DNA of 64,000 nucleotides from Erysipelotrichaceae bacterium OPF54 (GTDB lineage Bacteria; Bacillota_I; Bacilli_A; Erysipelotrichales; Erysipelotrichaceae): NCBI GenBank assembly GCA_022834735.1, contig BQKD01000001.1, positions 659,659 to 723,658 of the forward strand, read 5' to 3'. Shown piece by piece: positions 16,648 to 24,753 of this stretch (position 1 is its first letter; each line of letters starts with the position of its first letter). The notes under the pieces were generated by a model. It saw only the letters and a program-made list of their open reading frames with translations, ran no database searches and was not told where the DNA came from. The position numbers and the translations under genes were made by a program.

Positions 16648-17234
16648 TAATTTTCCTCCTTAAAATATATTGCTTCAACGACTTTCAGATAATTTAGCCG
16701 CGGATAAAGGCCTTCGCGTATGAGGTGTCCGTTGGCGGCGAACCATTCATACGGGATGGCATACTCGGTCGTCTGACTGATTTTTTCAATGAGCAGCCCA
16801 GCATCGACTAGATATGTCTTATTATAATACGTGAAACGGATGATAAAGAAGCCGATCCCTCCGTGTTTCTGGACGAGCTGGAGGTGCTTGATCTGATGGG
16901 CGTGGATCATTTGAAGGGGAAACCGCATTTTGTTTTTCGTTTCCTTGGCTTCAAAGTCGATATATTTTCCTTTATATATTCCGTTGTAATCGGTGGTCGA
17001 TGGCGTACGGTAATACGCTTCGACGATCTTGGCCCTGTCCCTTCTCGGATAGTCGACCTTTACGACCTGTATGGGAGTCGGCTTCTTGTAGATCAGGGCA
17101 ATATCGAGTTCCCTGTAATAGGTATTCGATGCATTGATATCTTTTTCTAATGTGGCGCCGCGGCCCGAATGATTGTCCAGATTTTTTGCTTCGTGCCAGA
17201 CGCCGCCTCCGTTGGGATATTGTATTGTGCTCAT
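16647..17234 (-). CDS. recU: Holliday junction resolvase RecU
   Basis: 195 aa. RecU cleaves Holliday junctions with RuvAB in Firmicutes. The N-terminal GRGATLEKDINASN and the catalytic region with YIDFEAKETKNK (acidic and Lys residues of the nuclease core) are characteristic, as is the downstream MIHAHQIKHLQ. The recU-pbp1 pair is a conserved Firmicute arrangement. There is no Shine-Dalgarno sequence before ATG 17234. Instead a TATAAT lies only 7 bp upstream, so the message may be leaderless. Confidence 0.95.
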   Translation of the reverse strand: MSTIQYPNGGGVWHEAKNLDNHSGRGATLEKDINASNTYYRELDIALIYKKPTPIQVVKVDYPRRDRAKIVEAYYRTPSTTDYNGIYKGKYIDFEAKETKNKMRFPLQMIHAHQIKHLQLVQKHGGIGFFIIRFTYYNKTYLVDAGLLIEKISQTTEYAIPYEWFAANGHLIREGLYPRLNYLKVVEAIYFKEEN

Positions 17235-17241
17235 CTAACAC

Positions 17242-17247
17242 ATTATA
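17242..17247 (-). promoter_or_regulatory. -10 box of recU, possible leaderless start
   Basis: TATAAT on the minus strand ends 7 nt before the recU ATG. With the usual 6-8 nt offset, transcription would begin at or next to the start codon. No good -35 hexamer is seen. Confidence 0.5.
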
Positions 17248-17431
17248 CCGTAAAGATGCAGTTTTTTTGTATGAAAAATGAAAAAGTGAGGTTTCATTTT
17301 ATTTCCATAGGGATCCGGGCTATGGCAAAGCGGGGAGTCAGAAAACCGCAGAATGAAGGCAGAGACGGTTTGTGTTGATTTTTTAATTGCGAAAATGCAT
17401 AATATAATAGTTAATACCGGGAGGGATCACG

Positions 17432-17767
17432 ATGTCTAAAGATATGAATTTAACAGCGCAGGTGATTTACGAAAAAGAATTTCACGTTGACTTAAAAGGT
17501 TATGCACCGGGTGAAGTTGACGAGTTCCTCGATTTAGTTATTGAAGATTATCAGAATTACGATGAAAAGATCGAAGAGCTTGGCAGTGCATTGACGCGAT
17601 ATGAAGCAAAGATCAAAGAGCTCCAGCAGCAGGTTTTTGCGCTCCAGACAGAAAATCAGAATCTTAAGGAGCAGAAGGAGCAGGATTTTGTCAATGCCAA
17701 CACGGATCAGGTTGATATTTTGAAACGTATTGCCCGTCTGGAAAAGGCAGTATTCAATCAGAACTAA
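17432..17767 (+). CDS. gpsB: Cell-division protein GpsB
   Basis: A 111-aa DivIVA-like protein that links division and PBP1 activity at the septum and poles. The N-terminal lipid/PBP-binding domain shows KEFHVDLKGYAPGEVDEFLD, which is the DivIVA/GpsB hallmark. A coiled coil spans about residues 40-85, and a short C-terminal helix (DILKRIARLEKAVF) matches the GpsB trimerisation domain. Start ATG 17432 has GGGAGG. The gpsB-rnpB order matches that of bacilli. A class A PBP gene nearby fits the known GpsB-PBP1 partnership. Confidence 0.95.
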   Translation: MSKDMNLTAQVIYEKEFHVDLKGYAPGEVDEFLDLVIEDYQNYDEKIEELGSALTRYEAKIKELQQQVFALQTENQNLKEQKEQDFVNANTDQVDILKRIARLEKAVFNQN

Positions 17768-17787
17768 TAAATGAGAATATCACACTT

Positions 17788-18147
17788 TCTAATTCGGCAG
17801 CTGCTGGCCGCTAGGTTAGAGGAAAGTCCATGCTCGCACAGTCTGAGATGACTGTAGTGTTTGTGCTGGATCAATCAATAAGTCCAGGCACGCTTATGGC
17901 GTGACGGCTGGCTCGATTCCTAAGGCTTCGTGCTATGGAAAAGAGCCTTTAAAAGTGCCACAGAGACGAGCCTGTACGGAAACGTACAGGGTGGAACGGG
18001 TAAACCCCGCAAGCGAGAAACCCAAATTTGGTAGGGGAACTGGCAAATGCAAATAAGGAAGCGGATGCCGGATGCGCTGTTTTGTACAGTGCATAGATAA
18101 ATAGCTGCTGCCGGGCAACCGGAACAGAACATGGCTTATGAATTAGA
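17788..18147 (+). ncRNA. rnpB: RNase P RNA
   Basis: A roughly 360-nt RNA of the tRNA 5'-processing ribozyme. The conserved GAGGAAAGTCC block is at about 17818, and ACAGAGACGAG with the GGTAAACCCC-type core lies in the middle. A closing P1 helix pairs TCTAATTC (17788) with GAATTAGA (18140-18147). Position right behind gpsB and a following terminator support the limits, which are accurate to a few nucleotides. Confidence 0.93.
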
Positions 18148-18150
18148 GAG

Positions 18151-18180
18151 AAAAGCGAAACGTATTGTTTCGCTTTTTTT
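18151..18180 (+). terminator. Terminator of rnpB
   Basis: AAAGCGAAAC pairs with GTTTCGCTTT around a 5-nt loop, followed by T's. Confidence 0.9.
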
Positions 18181-18222
18181 AATTTTCAGTGATACAATAC
18201 TCAACAGAAAGAAGGTGGAACT

Positions 18223-18300
18223 ATGTCTCCTGACCCGCATGAGCGACTATGTATGAATCAAGAGGAATATGGAGGCAGCACAAAAGCCTCCGGCGAATAA
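18223..18300 (+). CDS. Candidate 25-aa leader peptide upstream of corA
   Basis: A short ORF with a fair ribosome site (AAGGTGG, 5 nt before ATG 18223). It begins MSPDPHERL and ends GGSTKASGE, and stops 18 bp before the corA start. The coding region contains GGAGGC and GCCTCC (a 6-bp hairpin at its end). Early Asp/Glu-Pro residues recall MgtL/CorL leader peptides, which destabilise ribosomes at low Mg2+ and control Mg2+ transporter genes in enterobacteria. Its place before a CorA-type gene fits that idea. Function is inferred only from position and composition. Confidence 0.45.
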   Translation: MSPDPHERLCMNQEEYGGSTKASGE

Positions 18301-18318
18301 TGAATAGGAGGTAGTAAT

Positions 18319-19290
18319 GTGTTAGAGTTTTACAAAACAAACGAAAATGGAGCTACTTTGAAAATTGAATACCCGGAACCGGGCTGCTGGATCAACGCGG
18401 TTGCTCCGACCCATGAGGAACGGGATTTTCTGATCGAAAAAATCGGGATCCTTCCTGAATTTATCAAGTCTTCGCTGGATGAAGAGGAGAGCTCCCATAT
18501 CGATTACGACGATGATGTGGACCAGACCCTGGTGATCTTTGACTATCCGAACGTTAATGACGCGGATGATCCGATCCGCAAGCATTCCGGAAAGGAAAAG
18601 GAACTGACGCTGCAGTATATGACGCTTCCGCTTGGCGTGGTGATCCTCAAAGGGTATATCGTAACGATCTGTCTGTATGAAAACAGCAATGTGGATGATC
18701 TGACTTCCGGACGGGTCAAAGGGATGGATACGCGTCTGAAGACAAGATTCCTGCTCCTGCTCCTGCTGCGTATTTCCCAGCGCTATCTGATCTATCTGCG
18801 GCAGATCGACCGTCTCTCTTCGAGAACGGAAAAGAAGCTGTACCAGACGCCCGATAATAAAGAGCTGATCGATATGCTTGGGCTGGAAAAATCTCTCGTG
18901 TATTTTTCCACGTCTTTGAAATCGGATGAGCTGACGCTTTCCAAGATCATGCGCGGCCGGCAGATCAAGCTGTATGAAGATGACGAGGACCTGCTCGAGG
19001 ATGTGATGATCGAGATCAAGCAGGCGATCGAGATGTGTTCCATTTATTCGGGCATTTTATCGAGCACCATGGATACGTTCGCGAATGTCATTTCGAATAA
19101 TCTGAACTTTATCATGCAGATCTTGACGGTCATCACGATCGTGATGGCAATCCCGGATCTCATTTTCGGATTTTACGGAATGAACGTGGATGGGCTGCTG
19201 CTGCCGCATGCATGGTTTCCGATCGTGCTTGCGGTCGTGCTGTGTCTGTTCGCGGTCATGATCTTCAAGAAGAAAGATATGTTCCGTTAA
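18319..19290 (+). CDS. corA: CorA-family divalent metal transporter
   Basis: A 323-aa pentameric Mg2+/Co2+ channel-like transporter. A large N-terminal cytosolic alpha/beta domain is followed by a long stalk helix and two C-terminal membrane segments. The signature YGMN (FGFYGMNVDG) is at the end of the first membrane helix, and the basic end KKKDMFR matches the family. GTG 18319 is chosen as start because AGGAGG lies 6 nt upstream; the ATG two bases earlier is out of frame. A 25-codon ORF precedes it, possibly regulatory. Confidence 0.92.
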   Translation: MLEFYKTNENGATLKIEYPEPGCWINAVAPTHEERDFLIEKIGILPEFIKSSLDEEESSHIDYDDDVDQTLVIFDYPNVNDADDPIRKHSGKEKELTLQYMTLPLGVVILKGYIVTICLYENSNVDDLTSGRVKGMDTRLKTRFLLLLLLRISQRYLIYLRQIDRLSSRTEKKLYQTPDNKELIDMLGLEKSLVYFSTSLKSDELTLSKIMRGRQIKLYEDDEDLLEDVMIEIKQAIEMCSIYSGILSSTMDTFANVISNNLNFIMQILTVITIVMAIPDLIFGFYGMNVDGLLLPHAWFPIVLAVVLCLFAVMIFKKKDMFR

Positions 19291-19369
19291 GGATCGATTC
19301 GTTCGATTCTTTTTTTGGGATGGACTTTTAAGATATAAAGATATACCATAATGATGAGAGAGGTGTAGT

Positions 19370-20254
19370 ATGGAAAAATGTATCATAACCGATCAGGTGG
19401 ATGATGATCTTGAAAGTGCTCTGAAGCAGATCAGGGACAAAGGAATTCATTGTGTGGAACTGCATAATGTGCATGGAAAAAGTATCGAGGCATGCAGCGA
19501 TGAGGAAATCGAACAGATCAAACGGCTTCTTGATGCGTACGGGATGAAGGTCAGCTCGATCGCATCGACCATATTCTTTTTGTGCCCGCTGTATGAAAGC
19601 GACCAGGTCAGCCTGTTCAATCCTGCTTTTTATACGATCGAGGGAGATGCGGATGCGCATCTTGCCTATGCGGGAAGAGCCTGCAGGATCGCGAAAAAAC
19701 TGGGAGCCAGTGTCGTGCGTTCGTTTCCGTTCCGGGCGCCGGACAATCGGAAGGGTCCGTTCGGAACGCCGGCCGATTATGAAAAGATCGTGGCGAATAT
19801 GAGACGGCTGGCGCAGGTGGGCGAGCAGGAAGGTGTTGTCTTTGCGGTGGAGAACTGTCCGTATTCTCATCTGCCGAAAGGGGAAATGACACTTAAGCTG
19901 ATCAAAGAAGTGGATAGTCCGTATATCCGGCTGCTGTGGGATCCGGCCAATTCCTATCGGGCCGAAAAAAAACAGGTGCCGGATCAGTATAAAACGTGGT
20001 CGCTTCTGGATGAGGCCAGAGAACTCCTGCCATATATTCATCATGTGCACCTGAAAAACTATGTATATGACGAGGCTTGCGAAAAACCGTTCGTGCATGT
20101 GCCGTTCCTTGACGGAGATATCGATTTTGTCCCGATCCTTGCGTATTTGAAAGATCATGGATATGCGGGGGCCGTATCGCTCGAGCCGGAAGTGGATCAT
20201 AAGGATGCGCTTCGCTGCATCGACGAGCTGAATGCGTTAAATGATTTATCATAA
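19370..20254 (+). CDS. Sugar phosphate isomerase/epimerase (xylose-isomerase-like TIM barrel)
   Basis: 294 aa. A member of the AP-endonuclease-2/xylose-isomerase-like barrel family, whose members isomerise or epimerise sugars and cyclitols with a divalent metal. Candidate metal ligands occur in the expected order: Glu in FAVENCP, Asp in LLWDPANS, His in HHVHLKNY and Glu in SLEPEVD. The substrate cannot be told. The gene stands alone between corA and a small membrane protein. The start ATG 19370 is preceded by GAGAGGTG. Confidence 0.82.
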   Translation: MEKCIITDQVDDDLESALKQIRDKGIHCVELHNVHGKSIEACSDEEIEQIKRLLDAYGMKVSSIASTIFFLCPLYESDQVSLFNPAFYTIEGDADAHLAYAGRACRIAKKLGASVVRSFPFRAPDNRKGPFGTPADYEKIVANMRRLAQVGEQEGVVFAVENCPYSHLPKGEMTLKLIKEVDSPYIRLLWDPANSYRAEKKQVPDQYKTWSLLDEARELLPYIHHVHLKNYVYDEACEKPFVHVPFLDGDIDFVPILAYLKDHGYAGAVSLEPEVDHKDALRCIDELNALNDLS

Positions 20255-20318
20255 GCGTTACATTTAACGTCTGTTTTTATAAAGTGTAAACTATTTGTGA
20301 AAGGATTGGTAATTATCT

Positions 20319-20738
20319 ATGGAAGCAAAAGGAAGCACTTTATTGAAAGTCGTTGGCTATATTTTTGTGATTCTGGGCATTTTAGCTTTATGTATCCAGA
20401 TCGGAGGTCTTATTTCGGATGATATCATCGGCACGGTACAGTCCAATGTGATCGGGCAGATGTTTATTATTGATTCCGGTTCGCTTGCGGTCGGCATGCT
20501 CGTATCGGTCGTGGAGATGGCAGCAGGGTATATGGCAGTCAAGATGTCGTCGAATCTGCTGTATGCCAAAACTCTGATGTACTACGGGATCGGCCTGGTC
20601 ATTATATTTGTGATCGAAGCGCTGTTTTATCTTGGTGCCAACCAGAATATCAGCTGGTGGCCTTATGTGATCGTTCTCGTACTGTCGGTCCTGTATATTG
20701 CCGGGGCTTATATGAATGTGAAAAACGCAAAAAGATAA
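20319..20738 (+). CDS. Four-TM small membrane protein, unknown function
   Basis: 139 aa with four hydrophobic segments, at about residues 10-30, 50-72, 85-105 and 112-132. Loops are short, with few charges, and the C-terminus is basic. No signature residues are recognised. The start ATG 20319 follows GAAAGGA at a slightly long distance. A strong terminator follows directly. It is probably expressed alone. Confidence 0.7.
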   Translation: MEAKGSTLLKVVGYIFVILGILALCIQIGGLISDDIIGTVQSNVIGQMFIIDSGSLAVGMLVSVVEMAAGYMAVKMSSNLLYAKTLMYYGIGLVIIFVIEALFYLGANQNISWWPYVIVLVLSVLYIAGAYMNVKNAKR

Positions 20739-20749
20739 ATAATAATGAA

Positions 20750-20780
20750 AAAGAAGATGTTCGAACATCTTCTTTGTTTT
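20750..20780. terminator. Bidirectional terminator after the four-TM protein
   Basis: A palindromic stem, AAAGAAGATGT with ACATCTTCTTT, with TTCGA-type centre and T's on both strands. It serves the plus-strand gene and the minus-strand tRNA-Glu. Confidence 0.85.
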
Positions 20781-20788
20781 TAAAAAAA

Positions 20789-20863
20789 TGGTAGCGCGTA
20801 CGGGATTCGAACCCGTGATACAGCCTTGAGAGGGCTGTGGCTTGACCGCTTGCCGAACGCGCC
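20789..20863 (-). tRNA. tRNA-Glu (anticodon CTC)
   Basis: A 75-nt minus-strand cloverleaf including encoded CCA. The acceptor GGCGCGT pairs with ACGCGCT, with a G-U pair at the first position. The anticodon stem CAGCC/GGCTG closes the loop CTCTCAA (anticodon CTC, Glu). A TTCGAAT T-loop is present. A TATAAT with an extended TG lies just upstream (20879 region, minus strand). Confidence 0.9.
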
Positions 20864-20893
20864 ATGTGCATAAACGATTATAGCACAAATAAT

Positions 20894-20925
20894 AAAAAAA
20901 GATACAGGATTCTATATCTTTTTTT
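20894..20925 (-). terminator. Terminator of the S24 repressor gene
   Basis: On the minus strand, AAAGATATAG...CTGTATCTTT forms the stem and a T-run follows. It sits between the repressor stop and the tRNA-Glu promoter. Confidence 0.75.
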
Positions 20926-20948
20926 ATAAATTTAAGTGCTTTTCGAAA

Positions 20949-21647
20949 TTAGATCGTGCCGATGACTTTTCCGACACAGCGGATATCCATTTCCGGGGTA
21001 AACATGATGTCCGGATATTCGGGATTGAGCGAGTGCAGGGAATTGGCGCGGTACTCCTTGATAAACGAATTGCCGTCCACGATGAATATGCCGACTTCGC
21101 CGATCCCGATCGAGGGCTGACTCACGATCTTGACCAGTTCGCCATCCATGTAATTCGGCTCCATACTATGTCCGTCTACACGCAGGATAAAGTCCACTTT
21201 GCGGTTTTCCGGCGTATCCGGGAGCTGAACGGTTTCTGTCGCCATGTCGTCGTTGAGATAATTTCCTGCTCCGGCGGCGGGAGAAACCTGGAAAAACGGA
21301 ATCGTGAGATAGACAGGCACTTCTTCTTCGGCAACTGTCGCATGATCAAGAAATTTATTGATCAGATCATCCACGATATTTTGTTCCCATGGACTGAGGC
21401 TGCGATACTTTTCGATATGAAAACGCTCAAAGCTTGTCAGTGTATTTTCGTCCTGCCAGTCAAGCAGTTCGTTCGGATTCGAATTCAGCAACCGGCAAAG
21501 GCTCAGGATCGTATCCGCATCCGGCTTGTTGTCTCCCCGTTCCCAGTTCGAGATCACGTTTTTTGTCTTGCCGAGCATCTTGGCAAGATCGCCCTGTGTA
21601 ATTTTGCTTCGTTTTCTGGCTTTTTTGATTTGTTGCTGCAGTGGCAT
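20949..21647 (-). CDS. LexA/CI-like repressor (XRE HTH plus S24 peptidase domain)
   Basis: A 232-aa autocleaving-type repressor. The XRE HTH is at residues 8-62 (ITQGDLAKMLGKTKNVISNWERG). The C-terminal S24 domain has a possible Ala-Gly cleavage site in SPAAGAGNY, catalytic Ser in GHSMEPNY, and Lys in FIKEYR. Such proteins control stress or prophage genes and lose activity when cut. No phage structural genes are nearby. It is divergent from two small genes, with a 16-bp palindrome in their promoter, a likely operator. Start ATG 21647 lacks a strong ribosome site. Confidence 0.85.
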   Translation of the reverse strand: MPLQQQIKKARKRSKITQGDLAKMLGKTKNVISNWERGDNKPDADTILSLCRLLNSNPNELLDWQDENTLTSFERFHIEKYRSLSPWEQNIVDDLINKFLDHATVAEEEVPVYLTIPFFQVSPAAGAGNYLNDDMATETVQLPDTPENRKVDFILRVDGHSMEPNYMDGELVKIVSQPSIGIGEVGIFIVDGNSFIKEYRANSLHSLNPEYPDIMFTPEMDIRCVGKVIGTI

Positions 21648-21799
21648 GATTGTTACCAGTCACCATGGCTTAGGTCATGGGACGCTTCCTTTCTAGTTTT
21701 ATTCGATTCAGAGTACTAAAATAGCAGACTCTTCCTGTTTTAATATTAGCAAAATCCTGTACCGTTGTCTAATAGAAAAACAGAAAATTTGACAGTTAT

Positions 21800-21832
21800 A
21801 TGGTTGCAGAACCATTCTACCTGTGATAATAT
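21800..21832 (+). promoter_or_regulatory. Promoter with palindromic operator candidate
   Basis: TTGCAG at 21804 and TAATAT at 21827 are spaced 17 bp. The palindrome ATGGTT-GCAG-AACCAT (21800-21815) covers the -35 element. This suits repression by the neighbouring HTH/S24 protein. No second copy of the exact palindrome was seen. Confidence 0.6.
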
Positions 21833-21883
21833 GCAAATGTACAGATAATATGTATAAATCAACAGTAGAAAGGAAGTATTATT

Positions 21884-22060
21884 ATGAGTTATGAATTTAT
21901 GAATATGATCAGCAGGAATGTGGAGTCGCGCCTTGAAGATGAACAGATCCACCAGATGAACGAAGAGCGTTTGAAAGTGCGGCGTATGCAGAAGCTTGGG
22001 CTGACAATATTCACAGCTGTTCTGATTATGATTACTTTCTTTTTGGACACTCCGCATTAG
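21884..22060 (+). CDS. Small 58-aa single-TM protein
   Basis: A short gene (ATG 21884 to TAG 22058-22060) with ribosome site AAAGGAAG. The first 38 residues are charged and helical (SRNVESRLEDEQIHQMNEERLK). One C-terminal membrane segment follows (LGLTIFTAVLIMITFFL), giving a tail-anchored layout. It is the first gene behind the palindrome-bearing promoter, so it is probably controlled by the divergent repressor. Small membrane proteins of repressor-controlled stress units are common, but no family is recognised. Confidence 0.7.
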   Translation: MSYEFMNMISRNVESRLEDEQIHQMNEERLKVRRMQKLGLTIFTAVLIMITFFLDTPH

Positions 22061-22123
22061 GCATGTAATTTGAACGGGATGTATGTTTCAGTTATGATGA
22101 TCCTAAATAAAGGAGGTTTTCTC

Positions 22124-22378
22124 ATGACTGAAAAAACGCATCATGACGCGATCCGTGAATACGGTTATAAGATCGGGCCGGCCGAAGTCAATACAAATAC
22201 CGATCCGGCCGATTATTATCTCGAGGATGAAAAGGGAAACCGTACGAAAATTACGAATAATGAAGCTCTGCAGTATATTGCCAATGTAAAGATGGGTGAT
22301 CCTGCCGGGGGAATCAATACGTATGATAATTATACGAAGCTGTTTACTATTTTAGGCATACGTCCAAAATTCTGGTGA
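22124..22378 (+). CDS. Hypothetical 84-aa soluble protein
   Basis: ATG 22124 is preceded by a strong AAAGGAGG. The protein is acidic and polar, with no membrane segment. Recognisable stretches are DPADYYLEDEKGNRTKI and GDPAGGINTYDNYTKLF. No family is recognised. It is 63 bp behind the 58-aa gene and ends at a terminator, so the two probably form one small operon under the same palindrome-controlled promoter. Confidence 0.7.
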   Translation: MTEKTHHDAIREYGYKIGPAEVNTNTDPADYYLEDEKGNRTKITNNEALQYIANVKMGDPAGGINTYDNYTKLFTILGIRPKFW

Positions 22379-22404
22379 CCGATTTCAATAAAATCGGTTT
22401 TTTT
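22378..22404 (+). terminator. Terminator of the small-protein operon
   Basis: ACCGATTT pairs with AAATCGGT around CAATA, with a T-run. It starts on the stop codon of the 84-aa gene. Confidence 0.88.
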
Positions 22405-22438
22405 GTGGGAAATTAATGGTTAGAAGTCAATTAAAGCG

Positions 22439-22467
22439 TTTACATATTTTTTTCAAAGGTATACAAT
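22439..22467 (+). promoter_or_regulatory. Promoter of the pyrophosphatase gene
   Basis: TTTACA at 22439 and TACAAT at 22462 have a 17-bp spacer. Confidence 0.65.
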
Positions 22468-22504
22468 GCTAATATCTTTGAAAAAAAGAAAGGAAGGAAG
22501 AAAA

Positions 22505-24595
22505 ATGGAGTTTGATTCTTCACAGATGCGGACGATCCTGCTGGTCGTTATCGCAATCACGCTTTTGGCGCTATGCTATGCTGCGAACCTGTTCGTGACC
22601 ATAAAACACGAAAGTTCGGGAAACAAGCGCATGAAGGCGCTGAGTTCGTACATTCATGAAGGGGCAATGGCCTTCTTGAAGCGCGAGTACAAAATTATCA
22701 TTATTTTCATTGTAATCATTGCCCTGCTTCTGGCAGGCCTCGGATTCATTCCGTCACTTCAGGGAATTGACGGTGTCGGGATCAACGGGGCGGTCTGCTT
22801 TATCATTGGAGCACTCAGCAGCGGGGTTGCCGGTTTTATCGGTATGCAGGCAGCCACGATGGCCAATGCGAAGGTTTCGCAGGCTGCGCGCGAGAACGGC
22901 ATGTCAAAAGCCTTGAATGTCGCTTTCAATGGCGGATCGGTGCTTGGTATCAGTGTCGTAGGATTCGGACTGCTCGGACTTGCGCTGCTTTATATGATCT
23001 TTACGTTTGTCCTTGGCGATCCGATCGAGGCGGTACCGGTCGTTGCCGGATACAGCCTTGGCTGCTCGTTCATTGCGCTGTTTGCCCGTGTCGGCGGCGG
23101 AATCTATACGAAGGCTGCTGATGTCGGTGCAGATCTGGTCGGAAAGGTCGAAGCCGGCATTCCTGAAGATGATCCGAGAAACCCGGCGGTTATCGCGGAT
23201 AATGTGGGCGACAACGTCGGCGATATTGCGGGTATGGGTTCTGACCTGACCGAGTCTTATGTCGGCGCGATCGTTTCTGCCATTTCGCTTGGTCTGACCG
23301 TAACGATCATGGGAAATAATTATACGATGCAGGCGATCCTGTTCCCATTCATGATTGCGGCAGTAGGTATTATCGCTTCCATACTTGCTCAGCTGTTCGT
23401 ACGCCTGAAAACATGGGAAAATCCGCAGAAGGCGCTTTCGATTGCGACATATGTGGCGACGGGCATCGTCATCATTGCTTCTTATCTGGCAAGTACATGG
23501 CTGTTTGGCACCATGAATCCGTTCCTGTCCGTACTGACTGGTCTGCTTGTCGGGATCCTGCTTGGCAAGATCGCCGAATACTATACTTCGGACGAGTATA
23601 AAAAAGTGAAGGAGATCGCTTCCGAATCACAGACAGGTCATGCAACAAATATTATTTCCGGATTCTCGGTTGGTATGGAATCGACGATGATGACTGTTGT
23701 CGTTCTCGTTCTTGGTATCGTTTTATCGTTCCTGTTCTTCGATATGTACGGTATTGCCTTAGGTGCGGTCGGAATGCTTTCGACATGCGGTATCACGGTT
23801 TCGGTCGATGCGTACGGACCGATCGCGGACAATGCGGGCGGTATCGCCGAAATGGCGGAACTTGATCCGCATGTGCGCCAGATCACGGACCGTCTGGATT
23901 CGGTCGGAAATACGACAGCTGCCATGGGAAAAGGGTTCTGTATCGGATCGGCTGCGTTTACAGCGCTTTCGATGATCGTGGCGTTTGCCGAGGCTGCCGG
24001 TCTTTCGGTGATCTCGCTGCTGCAGCCGGGCGTTCTGGTCGGTATGCTGTTTGGCGCCATGCTTCCGTATTTCTTCACGGCCCTTACGATCAAGTCGGTC
24101 GGACGTGCTGCCAACCATATGATCAATGAGGTGCGTCGTCAGTTCAAGGAGGATCCAGGCATCATCAAAGGAACTTCGAAGCCGGATTATGCCAACTGTG
24201 TCGATATTTCCACCCAGGCAGCGCTTCGCGAAATGATCATTCCGGGATGTATCGCGATCGTTTCTCCGGTTCTGATCGGTCTGCTGCTTGGCTGCGAAGG
24301 TCTTGGCGGCATGCTTCTTGGCGCGTTGTTCTCGGCTATCATGCTGGCTGTCTTTATGGCCAACGCGGGTGGCGCATGGGACAATGCGAAGAAGTTTATC
24401 GAAAGCGGCCAGTTTGGCGGAAAAGGGTCTGAAACCCATAAAGCGGCCGTTACTGGGGATACGGTCGGCGATCCGTTCAAGGATACGGCCGGACCGGCAA
24501 TGGATATCCTGATCAAGCTGATGTCGGTCATTTCGCTCATGCTTGCGCCGGTGCTCATTCAGATGGAACCTCTGCTTTCATTCTTGTTTAAATAA
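22505..24595 (+). CDS. hppA: Membrane ion-pumping pyrophosphatase
   Basis: 696 aa with about 16 membrane helices. It couples PPi hydrolysis to H+ or Na+ export. The PPi/Mg-binding motif is [11 protein letters not shown] with the following DNVGDNVGD. The C-terminal DNAKK and [11 protein letters not shown] motifs are present. The sequence [10 protein letters not shown] has Ala rather than Lys at the K+-determining position, which marks the K+-dependent group, where Na+-pumping enzymes also occur. Which ion is moved cannot be decided. ATG 22505 is chosen for the AAGGAAGG site; a start 13 codons earlier has none. A terminator follows. Confidence 0.95.
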   Translation: MEFDSSQMRTILLVVIAITLLALCYAANLFVTIKHESSGNKRMKALSSYIHEGAMAFLKREYKIIIIFIVIIALLLAGLGFIPSLQGIDGVGINGAVCFIIGALSSGVAGFIGMQAATMANAKVSQAARENGMSKALNVAFNGGSVLGISVVGFGLLGLALLYMIFTFVLGDPIEAVPVVAGYSLGCSFIALFARVGGGIYTKAADVGADLVGKVEAGIPEDDPRNPAVIADNVGDNVGDIAGMGSDLTESYVGAIVSAISLGLTVTIMGNNYTMQAILFPFMIAAVGIIASILAQLFVRLKTWENPQKALSIATYVATGIVIIASYLASTWLFGTMNPFLSVLTGLLVGILLGKIAEYYTSDEYKKVKEIASESQTGHATNIISGFSVGMESTMMTVVVLVLGIVLSFLFFDMYGIALGAVGMLSTCGITVSVDAYGPIADNAGGIAEMAELDPHVRQITDRLDSVGNTTAAMGKGFCIGSAAFTALSMIVAFAEAAGLSVISLLQPGVLVGMLFGAMLPYFFTALTIKSVGRAANHMINEVRRQFKEDPGIIKGTSKPDYANCVDISTQAALREMIIPGCIAIVSPVLIGLLLGCEGLGGMLLGALFSAIMLAVFMANAGGAWDNAKKFIESGQFGGKGSETHKAAVTGDTVGDPFKDTAGPAMDILIKLMSVISLMLAPVLIQMEPLLSFLFK

Positions 24596-24602
24596 TTATT
24601 CA

Positions 24603-24626
24603 GGACTGCTTCGGCAGTCTTTTTTG
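24603..24626 (+). terminator. Terminator of hppA
   Basis: GGACTGC, a short TTCG loop, and GCAGTCT, followed by T's. Confidence 0.88.
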
Positions 24627-24632
24627 TTCCTC

Positions 24633-24697
24633 TACGGAAAATGTGGCAATTTTTGAGCTGCGCGGAGCAGTTCTGTACGGAAAATGTGGTAATATTT
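24633..24697 (+). promoter_or_regulatory. Direct repeats (ATGTGG boxes) before the PRD regulator
   Basis: TACGGAAAATGTGGCAAT (from 24633) and TACGGAAAATGTGGTAAT (from 24676) are near-identical and 43 bp apart, about four helical turns. Shorter versions of the box recur upstream of the PTS operon. A regulator-binding role is inferred from this shared occurrence. Confidence 0.6.
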
Positions 24698-24753
24698 GCG
24701 ATTTCTGGTATACAATATAGTAAATGAGGTAGAGATAGAGAGGAGATCAATCT

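Noticed and set aside
20949-21647. Prophage call based on the CI-like repressor
   Set aside because: No integrase, structural or replication genes surround it. A stand-alone stress regulator is the simpler reading.
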